A DNA stretch of 34,955 nt from Actinomycetota bacterium (GTDB taxonomy: Bacteria; Actinomycetota; UBA4738; HRBIN12). Position numbers and translations under genes: made by a program. Under the pieces are notes generated by a model, which was not told the DNA's origin, did not search any database, and worked only from the letters and a program-made list of their open reading frames with translations. Below, piece by piece: positions 9,302 to 17,561 of the stretch. The stretch's first letter is position 1; every line of letters begins with the position of its first letter. The stretch is taken from NCBI GenBank assembly GCA_021325015.1, contig JAJPHY010000088.1:1-34955 (forward strand), given 5' to 3'.

Positions 9302-9999
9302 TCGTGATCCCCGCGATCGACCTCCGAGGCGGCCGCTGCGTTCGTCTGTTCCGAGGCGACCCCACGGCGGAGACCGTCTACGACGCCGACCCGGTGGCGG
9401 TCGCCCGCGGCTTCGAGGCCGAGGGCGCTCGCCGCCTCCACGTCGTGGATCTGGACGCAGCGCTCGGCTCGGGGTCCAACCGCGACGTGGTGGTCGCCAT
9501 CTGCCGGAACGTCGCGATCCCCGTGCAGCTCGGAGGGGGGATTCGGTCGGTGGAGTCGGTCCAGCGGGCGCTCGCCGACGGCGCCGAGCGCGCCATCCTG
9601 GGCACGGGGGCGATCCTGGATCCGGGGCTCGTGGCAGATGCGGTCCGGCGGTTCGGCGACCGGATCGCCGTCGCCGTTGATGTCCGGGGTCACGAGCTCG
9701 CGCTCCGCGGGTGGCGCGACCGCGGGCCGCGGGTGGAGGAGGCGATCCGCACGCTGTGCGACGCGGGAGCTCCGCGGCTCGTGGTCACGTCGGTGCAGCG
9801 CGACGGGACGATGGACGGCCCGGACCTCTCGCTGTACGAGCGGGTCCTCGCGATGACCGACCTGCCGGTGATCGCGAGCGGCGGGGTCCGCAAGGCGGAG
9901 GACGTCCGCGCCCTTCGCGACCTCGGGCTGGAGGGGGTCGTGGTGGGCAAGGCGCTGTACGCGGGGACCCTGCGCCTGTCGGAGGTGGTTCGGGGGTGA
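9298..9999 (+). CDS. hisA: Phosphoribosylformimino-5-aminoimidazole carboxamide ribotide isomerase
   Basis: '[21 protein letters not shown]', '[11 protein letters not shown]', '[11 protein letters not shown]'; GTG start overlaps hisH stop. Confidence 0.93.
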   Translation: MIVIPAIDLRGGRCVRLFRGDPTAETVYDADPVAVARGFEAEGARRLHVVDLDAALGSGSNRDVVVAICRNVAIPVQLGGGIRSVESVQRALADGAERAILGTGAILDPGLVADAVRRFGDRIAVAVDVRGHELALRGWRDRGPRVEEAIRTLCDAGAPRLVVTSVQRDGTMDGPDLSLYERVLAMTDLPVIASGGVRKAEDVRALRDLGLEGVVVGKALYAGTLRLSEVVRG

Positions 10000-10048
10000 G
10001 CCGCGTGAGCAGCGCCTCGACGCGGTGCGCCGGGACGGAGGCCTGGCG

Positions 10049-10813
10049 ATGACCCTCGCTAAGCGCATCGTGCCGTGTCTGGACGTCGACGCCGGCCGCG
10101 TCGTCAAGGGCACGCGCTTCACCGACCTTCGCGACGCGGGCGACCCGGCCGAGCTCGCGGCCCGCTACGACGCCGAGGGCGCGGACGAGCTCGTCTTCCT
10201 GGATATCACGGCCACCCTCGAGGGTCGCCGGGCGACGCTCGACGTCGTCGCGCGAACCGCCGATCGGGTATTCATCCCCCTCACGGTCGGCGGCGGCGTC
10301 CGGAGCGCGGAGGACGTCCGCGAGCTCCTGCGGGCGGGAGCCGACAAGGTCTGCCTGAACAGCGCCGCCGTTCGCGACCCCGGGCTGCTGTCCAGCTGCG
10401 CCGATCGCTTCGGATCGCAGTGCGTCGTGCTGGCCATCGACGCAAAGCGTCGTGCCACCGGGGGGTGGGAGGTCTGGGTCGATGCCGGACGCACCCCGAC
10501 GGGCCTCGACGCCGTGGCCTGGGCGGACGAGGCGACCGTCCGGCGGGGGGCAGGAGAGGTGCTGCTGACCTCCATGGACCGTGACGGGACGGGCGACGGC
10601 TACGACCTCGAGCTCCTGGCGGCGGTGACCCGCGCCGTGCCGGTTCCCGTCGTTGCGAGCGGCGGGGCGGGAACCCTCGACGACTTCGCGCTGGCCATCC
10701 TCCAGGGAGGAGCCGACGCGGTGCTGGCCGCCTCGAGGCTCCACTCGGGCGCGCTCTCGATCCGGAAGGTCAAGGACCACCTCGCCGGCCTGGGGATCCC
10801 GGTGCGGCGATGA
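10049..10813 (+). CDS. hisF: Imidazole glycerol phosphate synthase, cyclase subunit
   Basis: '[22 protein letters not shown]', '[28 protein letters not shown]', '[13 protein letters not shown]'. Confidence 0.95.
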   Translation: MTLAKRIVPCLDVDAGRVVKGTRFTDLRDAGDPAELAARYDAEGADELVFLDITATLEGRRATLDVVARTADRVFIPLTVGGGVRSAEDVRELLRAGADKVCLNSAAVRDPGLLSSCADRFGSQCVVLAIDAKRRATGGWEVWVDAGRTPTGLDAVAWADEATVRRGAGEVLLTSMDRDGTGDGYDLELLAAVTRAVPVPVVASGGAGTLDDFALAILQGGADAVLAASRLHSGALSIRKVKDHLAGLGIPVRR

Positions 10814-11136
10814 GGGAGCGACTCGATCTCGATGCGCTCGCGTTCGACGACCGCGGACTGATCCCGGCCGTCGTGCAGGACGCCGGGACCGAGGAGGTCC
10901 TGATGGTCGCGTGGATGAGCCGGGAGTCCCTCGAGCGCACGCTGGAGGAGGGCCGGACCGTCTTCTGGAGTCGCTCTCGCGAACGGCTCTGGCGAAAGGG
11001 CGAGACCAGCGGACACGTCCAGCACGTCGAGGAGGTTCGCGTCGATTGCGACGCCGACGCGCTGCTGGTGCGCGTCCACCAGGTCGGCGCCGCCTGCCAC
11101 ACGGGCAAGCGGTCCTGCTTTCACCGGAGGGTGTAG
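10810..11136 (+). CDS. hisI: Phosphoribosyl-AMP cyclohydrolase
   Basis: '[57 protein letters not shown]', '[12 protein letters not shown]'; no HisE domain. Confidence 0.94.
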   Translation: MRERLDLDALAFDDRGLIPAVVQDAGTEEVLMVAWMSRESLERTLEEGRTVFWSRSRERLWRKGETSGHVQHVEEVRVDCDADALLVRVHQVGAACHTGKRSCFHRRV

Positions 11137-12012
11137 ATGCTGAGGCTCGTGATCCCCAAGGGTTCCCTCGAGGAGCAGACGCTCCGCCTGTTCGAGTCCG
11201 CGGACCTCCACGTTCGTCGGGGGTCGAGTCGCGACTACCACGGCCGGATCGACGACGAGCGCATCGATCGCGTGTCGCTCCTGCGCCCTCAGGAGATCCC
11301 GACGTACGTGGCCGACGGCCTGTTCGACCTCGGCATCACGGGCCAGGACTGGGTTGCCGAGACCGGAGCGGACGTCGAGGTGCTCACCTCGCTCGCCTAC
11401 GCGAAGAGCGGCACCGGGCACGGGACCCGCATCGTCCTCGCCGTGCCGGCCGACCATCCGGCGACCGGCGCCAAGGAGATCCCGCCGGGCACGAGGATCT
11501 CGACCGAGTTCCTCAACCTCACTAGGCGGTACTTCCAGGATCTCGGGATCGACGTGCGGGTGGTCTGGTCCTACGGGGCCACCGAGGCCAAGGTGCCCGA
11601 GATCGTCGACGCGATCGTCGACATCACCGAGACCGGCAGCACGCTCCGCGCCCACGGCATGAAGATCATCGAAACCCTGATGACCTCCGAGCCGGTGCTG
11701 ATCGCGAATCGCGAGGCCGTGGCCGACCCGCTCAAGCGCCGCGCGATGCAGGACGTGACCACCCTGCTCCTCGGCGCCCTGCGCGCCGAGGGACGGGTGC
11801 TGATCAAGCTGAACGTCGGGGGTGAGCGGCTCGCCCAGGTTCTCGAGGTCCTTCCGGCCATGAAATCGCCGACGGTGTCCGAGCTCTCCGAGGGCGGGTA
11901 CGCGGTGGAGACCGTGGTCGACAAGACGCAGGTCAACCGGCTCATCCCCCTGCTCAAGGCCCACGGGGCGACCGACATCCTCGAGCTGCCGATCTCCAAG
12001 ATCGTCCCCTGA
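11137..12012 (+). CDS. hisG: ATP phosphoribosyltransferase, long form with C-terminal regulatory domain
   Basis: 'LRLVIPKGSLEEQTLRLFESADL', 'DLGITGQDWV', 'DIVDITETGSTLRAHGMKIIE' region, C-terminal ACT-like region. Confidence 0.93.
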   Translation: MLRLVIPKGSLEEQTLRLFESADLHVRRGSSRDYHGRIDDERIDRVSLLRPQEIPTYVADGLFDLGITGQDWVAETGADVEVLTSLAYAKSGTGHGTRIVLAVPADHPATGAKEIPPGTRISTEFLNLTRRYFQDLGIDVRVVWSYGATEAKVPEIVDAIVDITETGSTLRAHGMKIIETLMTSEPVLIANREAVADPLKRRAMQDVTTLLLGALRAEGRVLIKLNVGGERLAQVLEVLPAMKSPTVSELSEGGYAVETVVDKTQVNRLIPLLKAHGATDILELPISKIVP

Positions 12013-12033
12013 CCAGGGGTCCAGCCCGGGGGC

Positions 12034-12062
12034 TTGACACGCGCGGGGTCCCTCGGCAGACT
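12034..12062 (+). promoter_or_regulatory. Putative sigma70-type promoter for isocitrate lyase (TTGACA-N17-CAGACT)
   Basis: Perfect -35 hexamer, 17-nt spacing, weaker -10; only sizeable intergenic gap after the his operon. Confidence 0.4.
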
Positions 12063-12233
12063 TCGCCACGTGTTTGAGCGACGGTTCAACTTCCTGACCG
12101 TCCCGCCGGTCGGCGTACCCGGAGCCTAGGGCGCCGGGCCGGGCCGGCCCGCCACGCGCCCGCCGCCACCTCGCGACATCCCACGCGGGCTCGCGCGTTC
12201 GCGCGACCGATCCTCGACCGTGGAAGGAGACCC

Positions 12234-13625
12234 ATGACCACCGCGCTCGACGACCGCATCCGCAACGAAGCGGAAAGCCTGGAACGATCCTGGAGCACCC
12301 ACCCGCGGTGGTGGGGCATCCGCCGTCCCTACCGGGGGCAGGAGGTGATCCGCCTCCGCGGCTCCTTCGCGGTCGAGCACACGATCGCCCGTCTCGGCGC
12401 CGAACGTCTGTGGTCGCTGCTGTCCGATCGGCCCGCCGTTCTCGCCCTCGGGGCCATGACTGGAGGGCAGGCGGTGGAGATGGTGAAGGCGGGCCTCGAG
12501 GCCGTCTACGTCTCGGGCTGGCAGGTGGCCGCCGACGCGAACCTGGCCGGCCAGACCTACCCCGACCAGTCGCTCTACCCGGCGAACAGCGCGCCGGCCC
12601 TCGTCCACCGGATCGTGAGCGCGCTCCGGCGTGCCGACCAGATCGCCTGGTCCGGCGGCGACGACGGCACCTGGTGGATGGCCCCGGTGGTCGCCGACGC
12701 CGAGGCCGGGTTCGGGGGCCCGCTGAACGCGTTCGAGCTGATGAAGGCGATGATCGAGGCCGGGGCCGCCGGGGTCCACTTCGAGGATCAGCTCGCGTCC
12801 GAGAAGAAGTGCGGCCACCTTGGCGGCAAGGTCCTCGTCCCGACGGGGCAGTTCCTCGCGACGCTCACCGCCGCGCGCCTGGCCGCCGACGTGCTCGGCG
12901 TCCCGACGGTGCTCGTCGCGCGGACCGACGCCGAGTCGGCCACTCTGCTCACGAGCGACGCCGATCCCCGCGACCGACCGTTCCTCACCGGCGAGCGGAC
13001 CCCCGAGGGGTTCTTCCGGGTCCGGAACGGGGTGGAGGCCGCCATCGCCCGAGGGCGCGCCTACGCCCCGTTGGCCGACGTCCTGTGGTGCGAGACCTCG
13101 CGACCGGACCTCGGCGAGGCACGGGCGTTCGCCCAGGGCATCCACGAGACGTTCCCGGGCAAGCTCCTCGCGTACAACTGCTCCCCCTCCTTCAACTGGA
13201 GGAGGAACCTGGATGAGCGGACGATCGCTCGGTTTTCCGAGGAGCTCGCGGAGATGGGCTACCGGTTCCAATTCGTCACGCTCGCCGGCTTCCACGCGTT
13301 GAACGCGTCGATGTTCGAGCTCGCGCACGCCTACGCTCGCGAGGGGATGCCCGCGTATGTCCGTCTCCAGGAGCGCGAGCTCGAGCTGGCCCCGCTCGGC
13401 TACACGGCGGTCAGGCACCAGACCGAGGTGGGGACCGGATACTTCGACCTCGTCTCCGAGGTGGTGAGCGGGGGCCGATCCTCCACCCTCGCGCTCGGCG
13501 GGTCGACCGAGACCGAGCAGTTCCGGGAGTCGACCGAGACCGAGCAGTGCCGGGAGTCGGCCGAGAGTGCCGCCGTCGACGGGACTGCGGGGGAGGGCCG
13601 GTCGGCGGGGTCCTTCGCTCGGTAG
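12234..13625 (+). CDS. aceA: Isocitrate lyase
   Basis: '[17 protein letters not shown]', '[14 protein letters not shown]', '[17 protein letters not shown]', '[10 protein letters not shown]'; SD ggaaggag before ATG. Confidence 0.96.
   Translation: MTTALDDRIRNEAESLERSWSTHPRWWGIRRPYRGQEVIRLRGSFAVEHTIARLGAERLWSLLSDRPAVLALGAMTGGQAVEMVKAGLEAVYVSGWQVAADANLAGQTYPDQSLYPANSAPALVHRIVSALRRADQIAWSGGDDGTWWMAPVVADAEAGFGGPLNAFELMKAMIEAGAAGVHFEDQLASEKKCGHLGGKVLVPTGQFLATLTAARLAADVLGVPTVLVARTDAESATLLTSDADPRDRPFLTGERTPEGFFRVRNGVEAAIARGRAYAPLADVLWCETSRPDLGEARAFAQGIHETFPGKLLAYNCSPSFNWRRNLDERTIARFSEELAEMGYRFQFVTLAGFHALNASMFELAHAYAREGMPAYVRLQERELELAPLGYTAVRHQTEVGTGYFDLVSEVVSGGRSSTLALGGSTETEQFRESTETEQCRESAESAAVDGTAGEGRSAGSFAR
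13503..13556 (+). repeat. 27-nt tandem duplication in the aceA 3' end (STETEQFRE / STETEQCRE)
   Basis: tcgaccgagaccgagcagttccgggag | tcgaccgagaccgagcagtgccgggag, followed by degenerate third start tcggccgagag. Confidence 0.92.
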
Positions 13626-13635
13626 AGTCCAGGGG

Positions 13636-14499
13636 ATGTTGAAGGGAGCCATCGCCGCCGTCGTCACGCCCCTCACGGACGGAGGGGCTTCGCTCGACGA
13701 GGAGGCCTTCCCGCCGCTCGTCTCGTTGCTCGCCGAGGGCGGGCTCGACGGGGTCCTCGCGCTCGGAACCACCGGCGAGGGCATCATGTTCTCGGTCGCC
13801 GAGCGCCGCCGGGCGGCGGAGCTGTTCCTCGCGGCGCGGCCGACCGGGTTCGACGTCGCCGTGCACTGCGGAGCCCAGACCACGATCGACACGGCCGCCC
13901 TGTCCGCCCACGCGGCCGAGATCGGCGCCGACGCGGTCGCCGTCATCGCCCCTCCCTACTTCGCCTTCGACGACCGGGGGCTGGTCCACCACTTCGTCGA
14001 GGCGGCGCGCGCCTGCGCTCCGCTGCCGTTTTACGTCTACGAGTTTGCCGCGCGGAGCGGGTACGCGATCTCCGTCGACGTCATCGCGCGAATTCGAGAC
14101 CAGGCGACCAACCTCGTGGGGCTCAAAGTCTCCGATACGCCCTTCGAGGCCGTCCGACCGTATCTCCTCGACGGGCTCGACGTGTTCATCGGCAACGAAC
14201 CGCTCGCGCTCGAGGGGATGGCGAGCGGGGCGGTCGGCTCGGTGAGCGGACTCGCGAGCGCGTTCCCCGAGATCGTGGCGGCCCTCGTTCACGAGCGGAG
14301 CCAAACGGCGCACGAGCAGGTCTGCCTCCTGCGCGATCGGCTCGCGACGGTGCCGTTCCAGGCCGCCCTGAAAGCCGTGCTCGCCGAACGCGGGATCCCG
14401 ATCAAGGAGCACGTTCGCGCGCCGCTCCGGTCCCTCGACGCCGCCGAGCGCGTGGCCGTGCTCGAGGCCGCGCGGGCGGTCGGTACCCCTCCGGACTGA
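13636..14499 (+). CDS. Dihydrodipicolinate synthase / N-acetylneuraminate lyase family protein
   Basis: 'GAIAAVVTPLTDGG', 'LALGTTGEG', 'YEFAARSGYAIS' and Schiff-base region 'LVGLKVSD'. Confidence 0.87.
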   Translation: MLKGAIAAVVTPLTDGGASLDEEAFPPLVSLLAEGGLDGVLALGTTGEGIMFSVAERRRAAELFLAARPTGFDVAVHCGAQTTIDTAALSAHAAEIGADAVAVIAPPYFAFDDRGLVHHFVEAARACAPLPFYVYEFAARSGYAISVDVIARIRDQATNLVGLKVSDTPFEAVRPYLLDGLDVFIGNEPLALEGMASGAVGSVSGLASAFPEIVAALVHERSQTAHEQVCLLRDRLATVPFQAALKAVLAERGIPIKEHVRAPLRSLDAAERVAVLEAARAVGTPPD

Positions 14500-14540
14500 A
14501 CCCCACCGCCGCGGCCGAACCGATCCGGCGGCCTCGATCC

Positions 14541-15230
14541 TCAGAGCAGATCGAGCACCTCGGAGATCGACGCGATTCGCGGCCCGGTCCAGTCCTCGGC
14601 CTCGGGCCGATTGAGCGCCGCCGCGTCCACCGCGGGGTCCAGCACGAGCACGGCCGTCATCCCGACCGCCGATGCGCCCGAAAGCTCGCGGTAGCTGCCG
14701 TCCCCGACGTAGAGGCAGCGCTCCGGACGGACGCCGAGCCGGTCGCACGCGAGCAGGTAGATGCCCGGCTCCGGCTTTCGCAGGCCGACCTCGCTCGAGA
14801 ACACCTCCACGTCGACCAGACTGGCAAGGGGCGAGGCGCGCCAGAGCGGCGGCGTGTCGGGCGCGCACATGCTGATCAGCGCCGTCGGCATCCTCGCCCT
14901 GCGGAGCCAGTCGAGGGTCTCCAGCGCCCCGGGCACCGGGACGAACCACCTCGCGAACACGTCCTCCCGGACTCGCATCGCCTCGCGGAGCTGTTCCGGA
15001 GTGGGGCGCGCCCCGGCCCGTCGGCAGATCTCGCGCAGGTTGGCCGGGAGATCCCCGAGGCGCCCGGTCTGCCGCTCGACCGAGGTCGCCTCCCATTCGC
15101 GGCGGAAGGCCGCCGGACCCAGGCCGAGCGCTTGCGCCGAGCGCACGAACCACGCGTCCCAGTCCGCTTTGGGGAACTCGTGAACGAGCGTTCCGAACAG
15201 GTCGAACACGACCGCGTCGAACCGGCTCAC
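14541..15230 (-). CDS. HAD-superfamily hydrolase
   Basis: 'FDAVVFDLFGTLVHEF', 'ALISMC', 'GLRKPEPGIYLLACDRLGVRPERCLYVGDG'; GTG start overlapping the GNAT stop preferred over ORF start 15245. Confidence 0.85.
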   Translation of the reverse strand: MSRFDAVVFDLFGTLVHEFPKADWDAWFVRSAQALGLGPAAFRREWEATSVERQTGRLGDLPANLREICRRAGARPTPEQLREAMRVREDVFARWFVPVPGALETLDWLRRARMPTALISMCAPDTPPLWRASPLASLVDVEVFSSEVGLRKPEPGIYLLACDRLGVRPERCLYVGDGSYRELSGASAVGMTAVLVLDPAVDAAALNRPEAEDWTGPRIASISEVLDLL

Positions 15231-15772
15231 CGGCCGGTCCGCCACTCGTCCTCGAGCAGCCCGTAGACCGCGAGGTCGTAGAAGCCGCCGGTGCCCCGTC
15301 CTTCACCCCGGAGGATCCCCTCCAGGGTGAACCCGAGCCGTTCGGGGATGGCGCGGCTCCGGAGGTTCTCGACCCCCGCGCGGACCGTTACGCGGTGGAG
15401 CCCGAGCTCGTCGAAGGCGATCGACAGGAGCGCCCGCACCGCCCGAGTCACCAGCCCCCGGCCCTCCCAGGGCGAGGCGACCCAGTACCCGATGTCTGCG
15501 ACGATCCCGAACGGGTCCAGGCGCATGCCGACCCCGCCGGCGAATCGCCCCTCTACGAACAGCCCCAGACCGTCGAGGCCTCGCGGGTCGGCGGTCACGG
15601 TCTCGAGAAACCGGCGCTCGTCCTCGATCGTCCTGACGTGCTCGACCCACGGCATCCACACCGCGAGGCGCTCGCGCTCGGCCTCGACGACCGACCACAC
15701 GTCCTCGAGGTCGTCCATCCGCAAACGGCGCAGCAGCGCACCGTCGCCGAGCTCGACGGGCAGCGGACTCAC
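15227..15772 (-). CDS. GNAT-family N-acetyltransferase (RimJ/RimL-like)
   Basis: 'GDGALLRRLRMDDLEDVW', 'DIGYWVASPWEGRGLVTRAVRALLSIAFDELGLHRVTVRAGVENLRSRAIPERLGF'; GTG start overlapping upstream stop. Confidence 0.87.
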   Translation of the reverse strand: MSPLPVELGDGALLRRLRMDDLEDVWSVVEAERERLAVWMPWVEHVRTIEDERRFLETVTADPRGLDGLGLFVEGRFAGGVGMRLDPFGIVADIGYWVASPWEGRGLVTRAVRALLSIAFDELGLHRVTVRAGVENLRSRAIPERLGFTLEGILRGEGRGTGGFYDLAVYGLLEDEWRTGR

Positions 15773-17493
15773 GAGGGCTGGGCCGCGGCCACCTTCCGCC
15801 GCTCCTCCTCCTGGAGGACGCGGCGCAGGACCTTGCCGATCATCGTCTCGGGGAGCGAGTCGCGGAACTCGATCTGCTTGGGCACGCGGTAGGCGGCGAG
15901 CCCCTGCGCCGGGTCGCGGGCCCACGCGATGATCTCCGCGGGGGTCGCCGTCTCGCCCGGCCGCAGGACGACGAACGCCTTGACCGCCTCGCCGGTCTTC
16001 TCGCTCGGAACGCCGATCACGCACACCTTCGCGATCTTCGGGTGCCGGTACAGGACCTCCTCGACCTCGGTCGGGTACACGTTGTAGCCGGAGACGATGA
16101 TCATCTCCTTGATCCGGTCGACGATGCGGAAGTACCCGTCCGGGTCCATCACCGCGACGTCCCCGGTGTGCAGCCAGCCGTTGCGGATCGTGAGGGCGGT
16201 CTCCTCGGGACGGTTCCAGTACCCGAGCATGACCTGCGGACCTCGAACGCAGAGCTCGCCGGGCTGGCCCGGACCCACCTCGCGCTCGGGGTCGTCGAGC
16301 GCGACGATCTTGCACTCGGTGTCGGGGAGCGGCATGCCGATCGTGCCCGGCCGCGCGCGTCCGTCGATGGGATTGGCGTGCGTGACCGGGGAGGCCTCGG
16401 TGAGACCGTAGCCCTCGACCAGCTCCGCCCCCCCGGTGACCTCACGGAACGCGTCCGCGACCGCCTTCGGCAGCGGCGCCGCGCCCGACACACACGCCTT
16501 GACCGCGCGCAGATCGTACTTGCGGGTCTCTGGCGACTCGTTCAGGTGCTGGTACAGCCTCGGGACGCCCGGGAACAGCGACGGCTTCTCCTTCGACAGC
16601 GCCTTCAGAACCATCCCGAGATCGAACCGGGGAACGAGCACGAGCTTCACACCCGCGAGCACTCCCAGATTCAACTCGGTCGTCATTCCGTACGAGTGGA
16701 AGAACGGGAGCACGCACATGATCCCGTCCTCACCCTCGACGATGTTCGAGAACCAGGCGCGGCACTGCATCGCGTTCGCGACGAGGTTGAAGTGCGAGAG
16801 CATTGCGCCCTTGGACGGGCCCGTCGTTCCGCCCGTGTAGATGAAGCCGGCCGGGTCGGTCCTCGGGTCCACCGTCGCGATCGGCGGTGGGGCGCCGGCC
16901 GAGCGGATCAGGTCCGACCACCACGACACCGCGGCCGAGGCCGGTACCGGCGGCCAGGGCTTGCCCTCGTGCTTCGCCTCCTTGCGGAAGCGGATCGGCG
17001 CGAGCTGCTTGAGGGGGAACCGCATGTAGTCCGTGATCCGGGTCGTCACCACGTGATCGACCCCGATCCTCGCGAACACGTCGGCGAAGCTCGGATACAG
17101 CTGGTCGAGCACGACGACGACCCGCACGCCGGCGTCCCGGAGCTGGTGCTCCATCTCCCGCTGGGCGTAGAGGGGGTTGTTGCCCACGACGATCGCGCCC
17201 AGCCTGACGATGGCGTAGTAGGCGATCACGTACTGCGGGCAGTTCGGCAGCACGAGCCCCACGCGGTCGCCCTTCGCGACGCCGAGGCCGGCGAGCGCCG
17301 CCGAGAACCGCTCCACCTCGCGCAGGAGGTACCGGTAGGACATCCGCCGGCCGAACCACGCCATCGACGGGCGCGTGGGGAAGCGCCGAGCCGCCGAGTC
17401 GAGCAACGAGAACAGCGAGATCTCCGGGTACGGCTCGAGGGTGCGGGGGACCTCGGGCGCGTAGTGCTCGAACCAAGGACGATGCTGGGTCAC
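15769..17493 (-). CDS. Long-chain fatty-acid--CoA ligase (AMP-forming)
   Basis: 'FIYTGGTTGPSKGAMLSH', 'VEGYGLTEASPVTHANP', 'NGWLHTGDVAVMDPDGYFRIVDRIKEMIIVSGYNVYPTEVEEVLY'. Confidence 0.93.
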   Translation of the reverse strand: MTQHRPWFEHYAPEVPRTLEPYPEISLFSLLDSAARRFPTRPSMAWFGRRMSYRYLLREVERFSAALAGLGVAKGDRVGLVLPNCPQYVIAYYAIVRLGAIVVGNNPLYAQREMEHQLRDAGVRVVVVLDQLYPSFADVFARIGVDHVVTTRITDYMRFPLKQLAPIRFRKEAKHEGKPWPPVPASAAVSWWSDLIRSAGAPPPIATVDPRTDPAGFIYTGGTTGPSKGAMLSHFNLVANAMQCRAWFSNIVEGEDGIMCVLPFFHSYGMTTELNLGVLAGVKLVLVPRFDLGMVLKALSKEKPSLFPGVPRLYQHLNESPETRKYDLRAVKACVSGAAPLPKAVADAFREVTGGAELVEGYGLTEASPVTHANPIDGRARPGTIGMPLPDTECKIVALDDPEREVGPGQPGELCVRGPQVMLGYWNRPEETALTIRNGWLHTGDVAVMDPDGYFRIVDRIKEMIIVSGYNVYPTEVEEVLYRHPKIAKVCVIGVPSEKTGEAVKAFVVLRPGETATPAEIIAWARDPAQGLAAYRVPKQIEFRDSLPETMIGKVLRRVLQEEERRKVAAAQPS

Positions 17494-17561
17494 GCTGGAA
17501 TCATTTCAGAACCGGCGGCCGACGCTCAATCCGCCGCCAAGCCGGTAGGCTCCACGTCGGG

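Noticed and set aside
12006-12019. CCCCTGACCAGGGG hairpin at the hisG stop
   Set aside because: Only 5-6 bp with a 2-4 nt loop and no T-tract; too weak to call a terminator.
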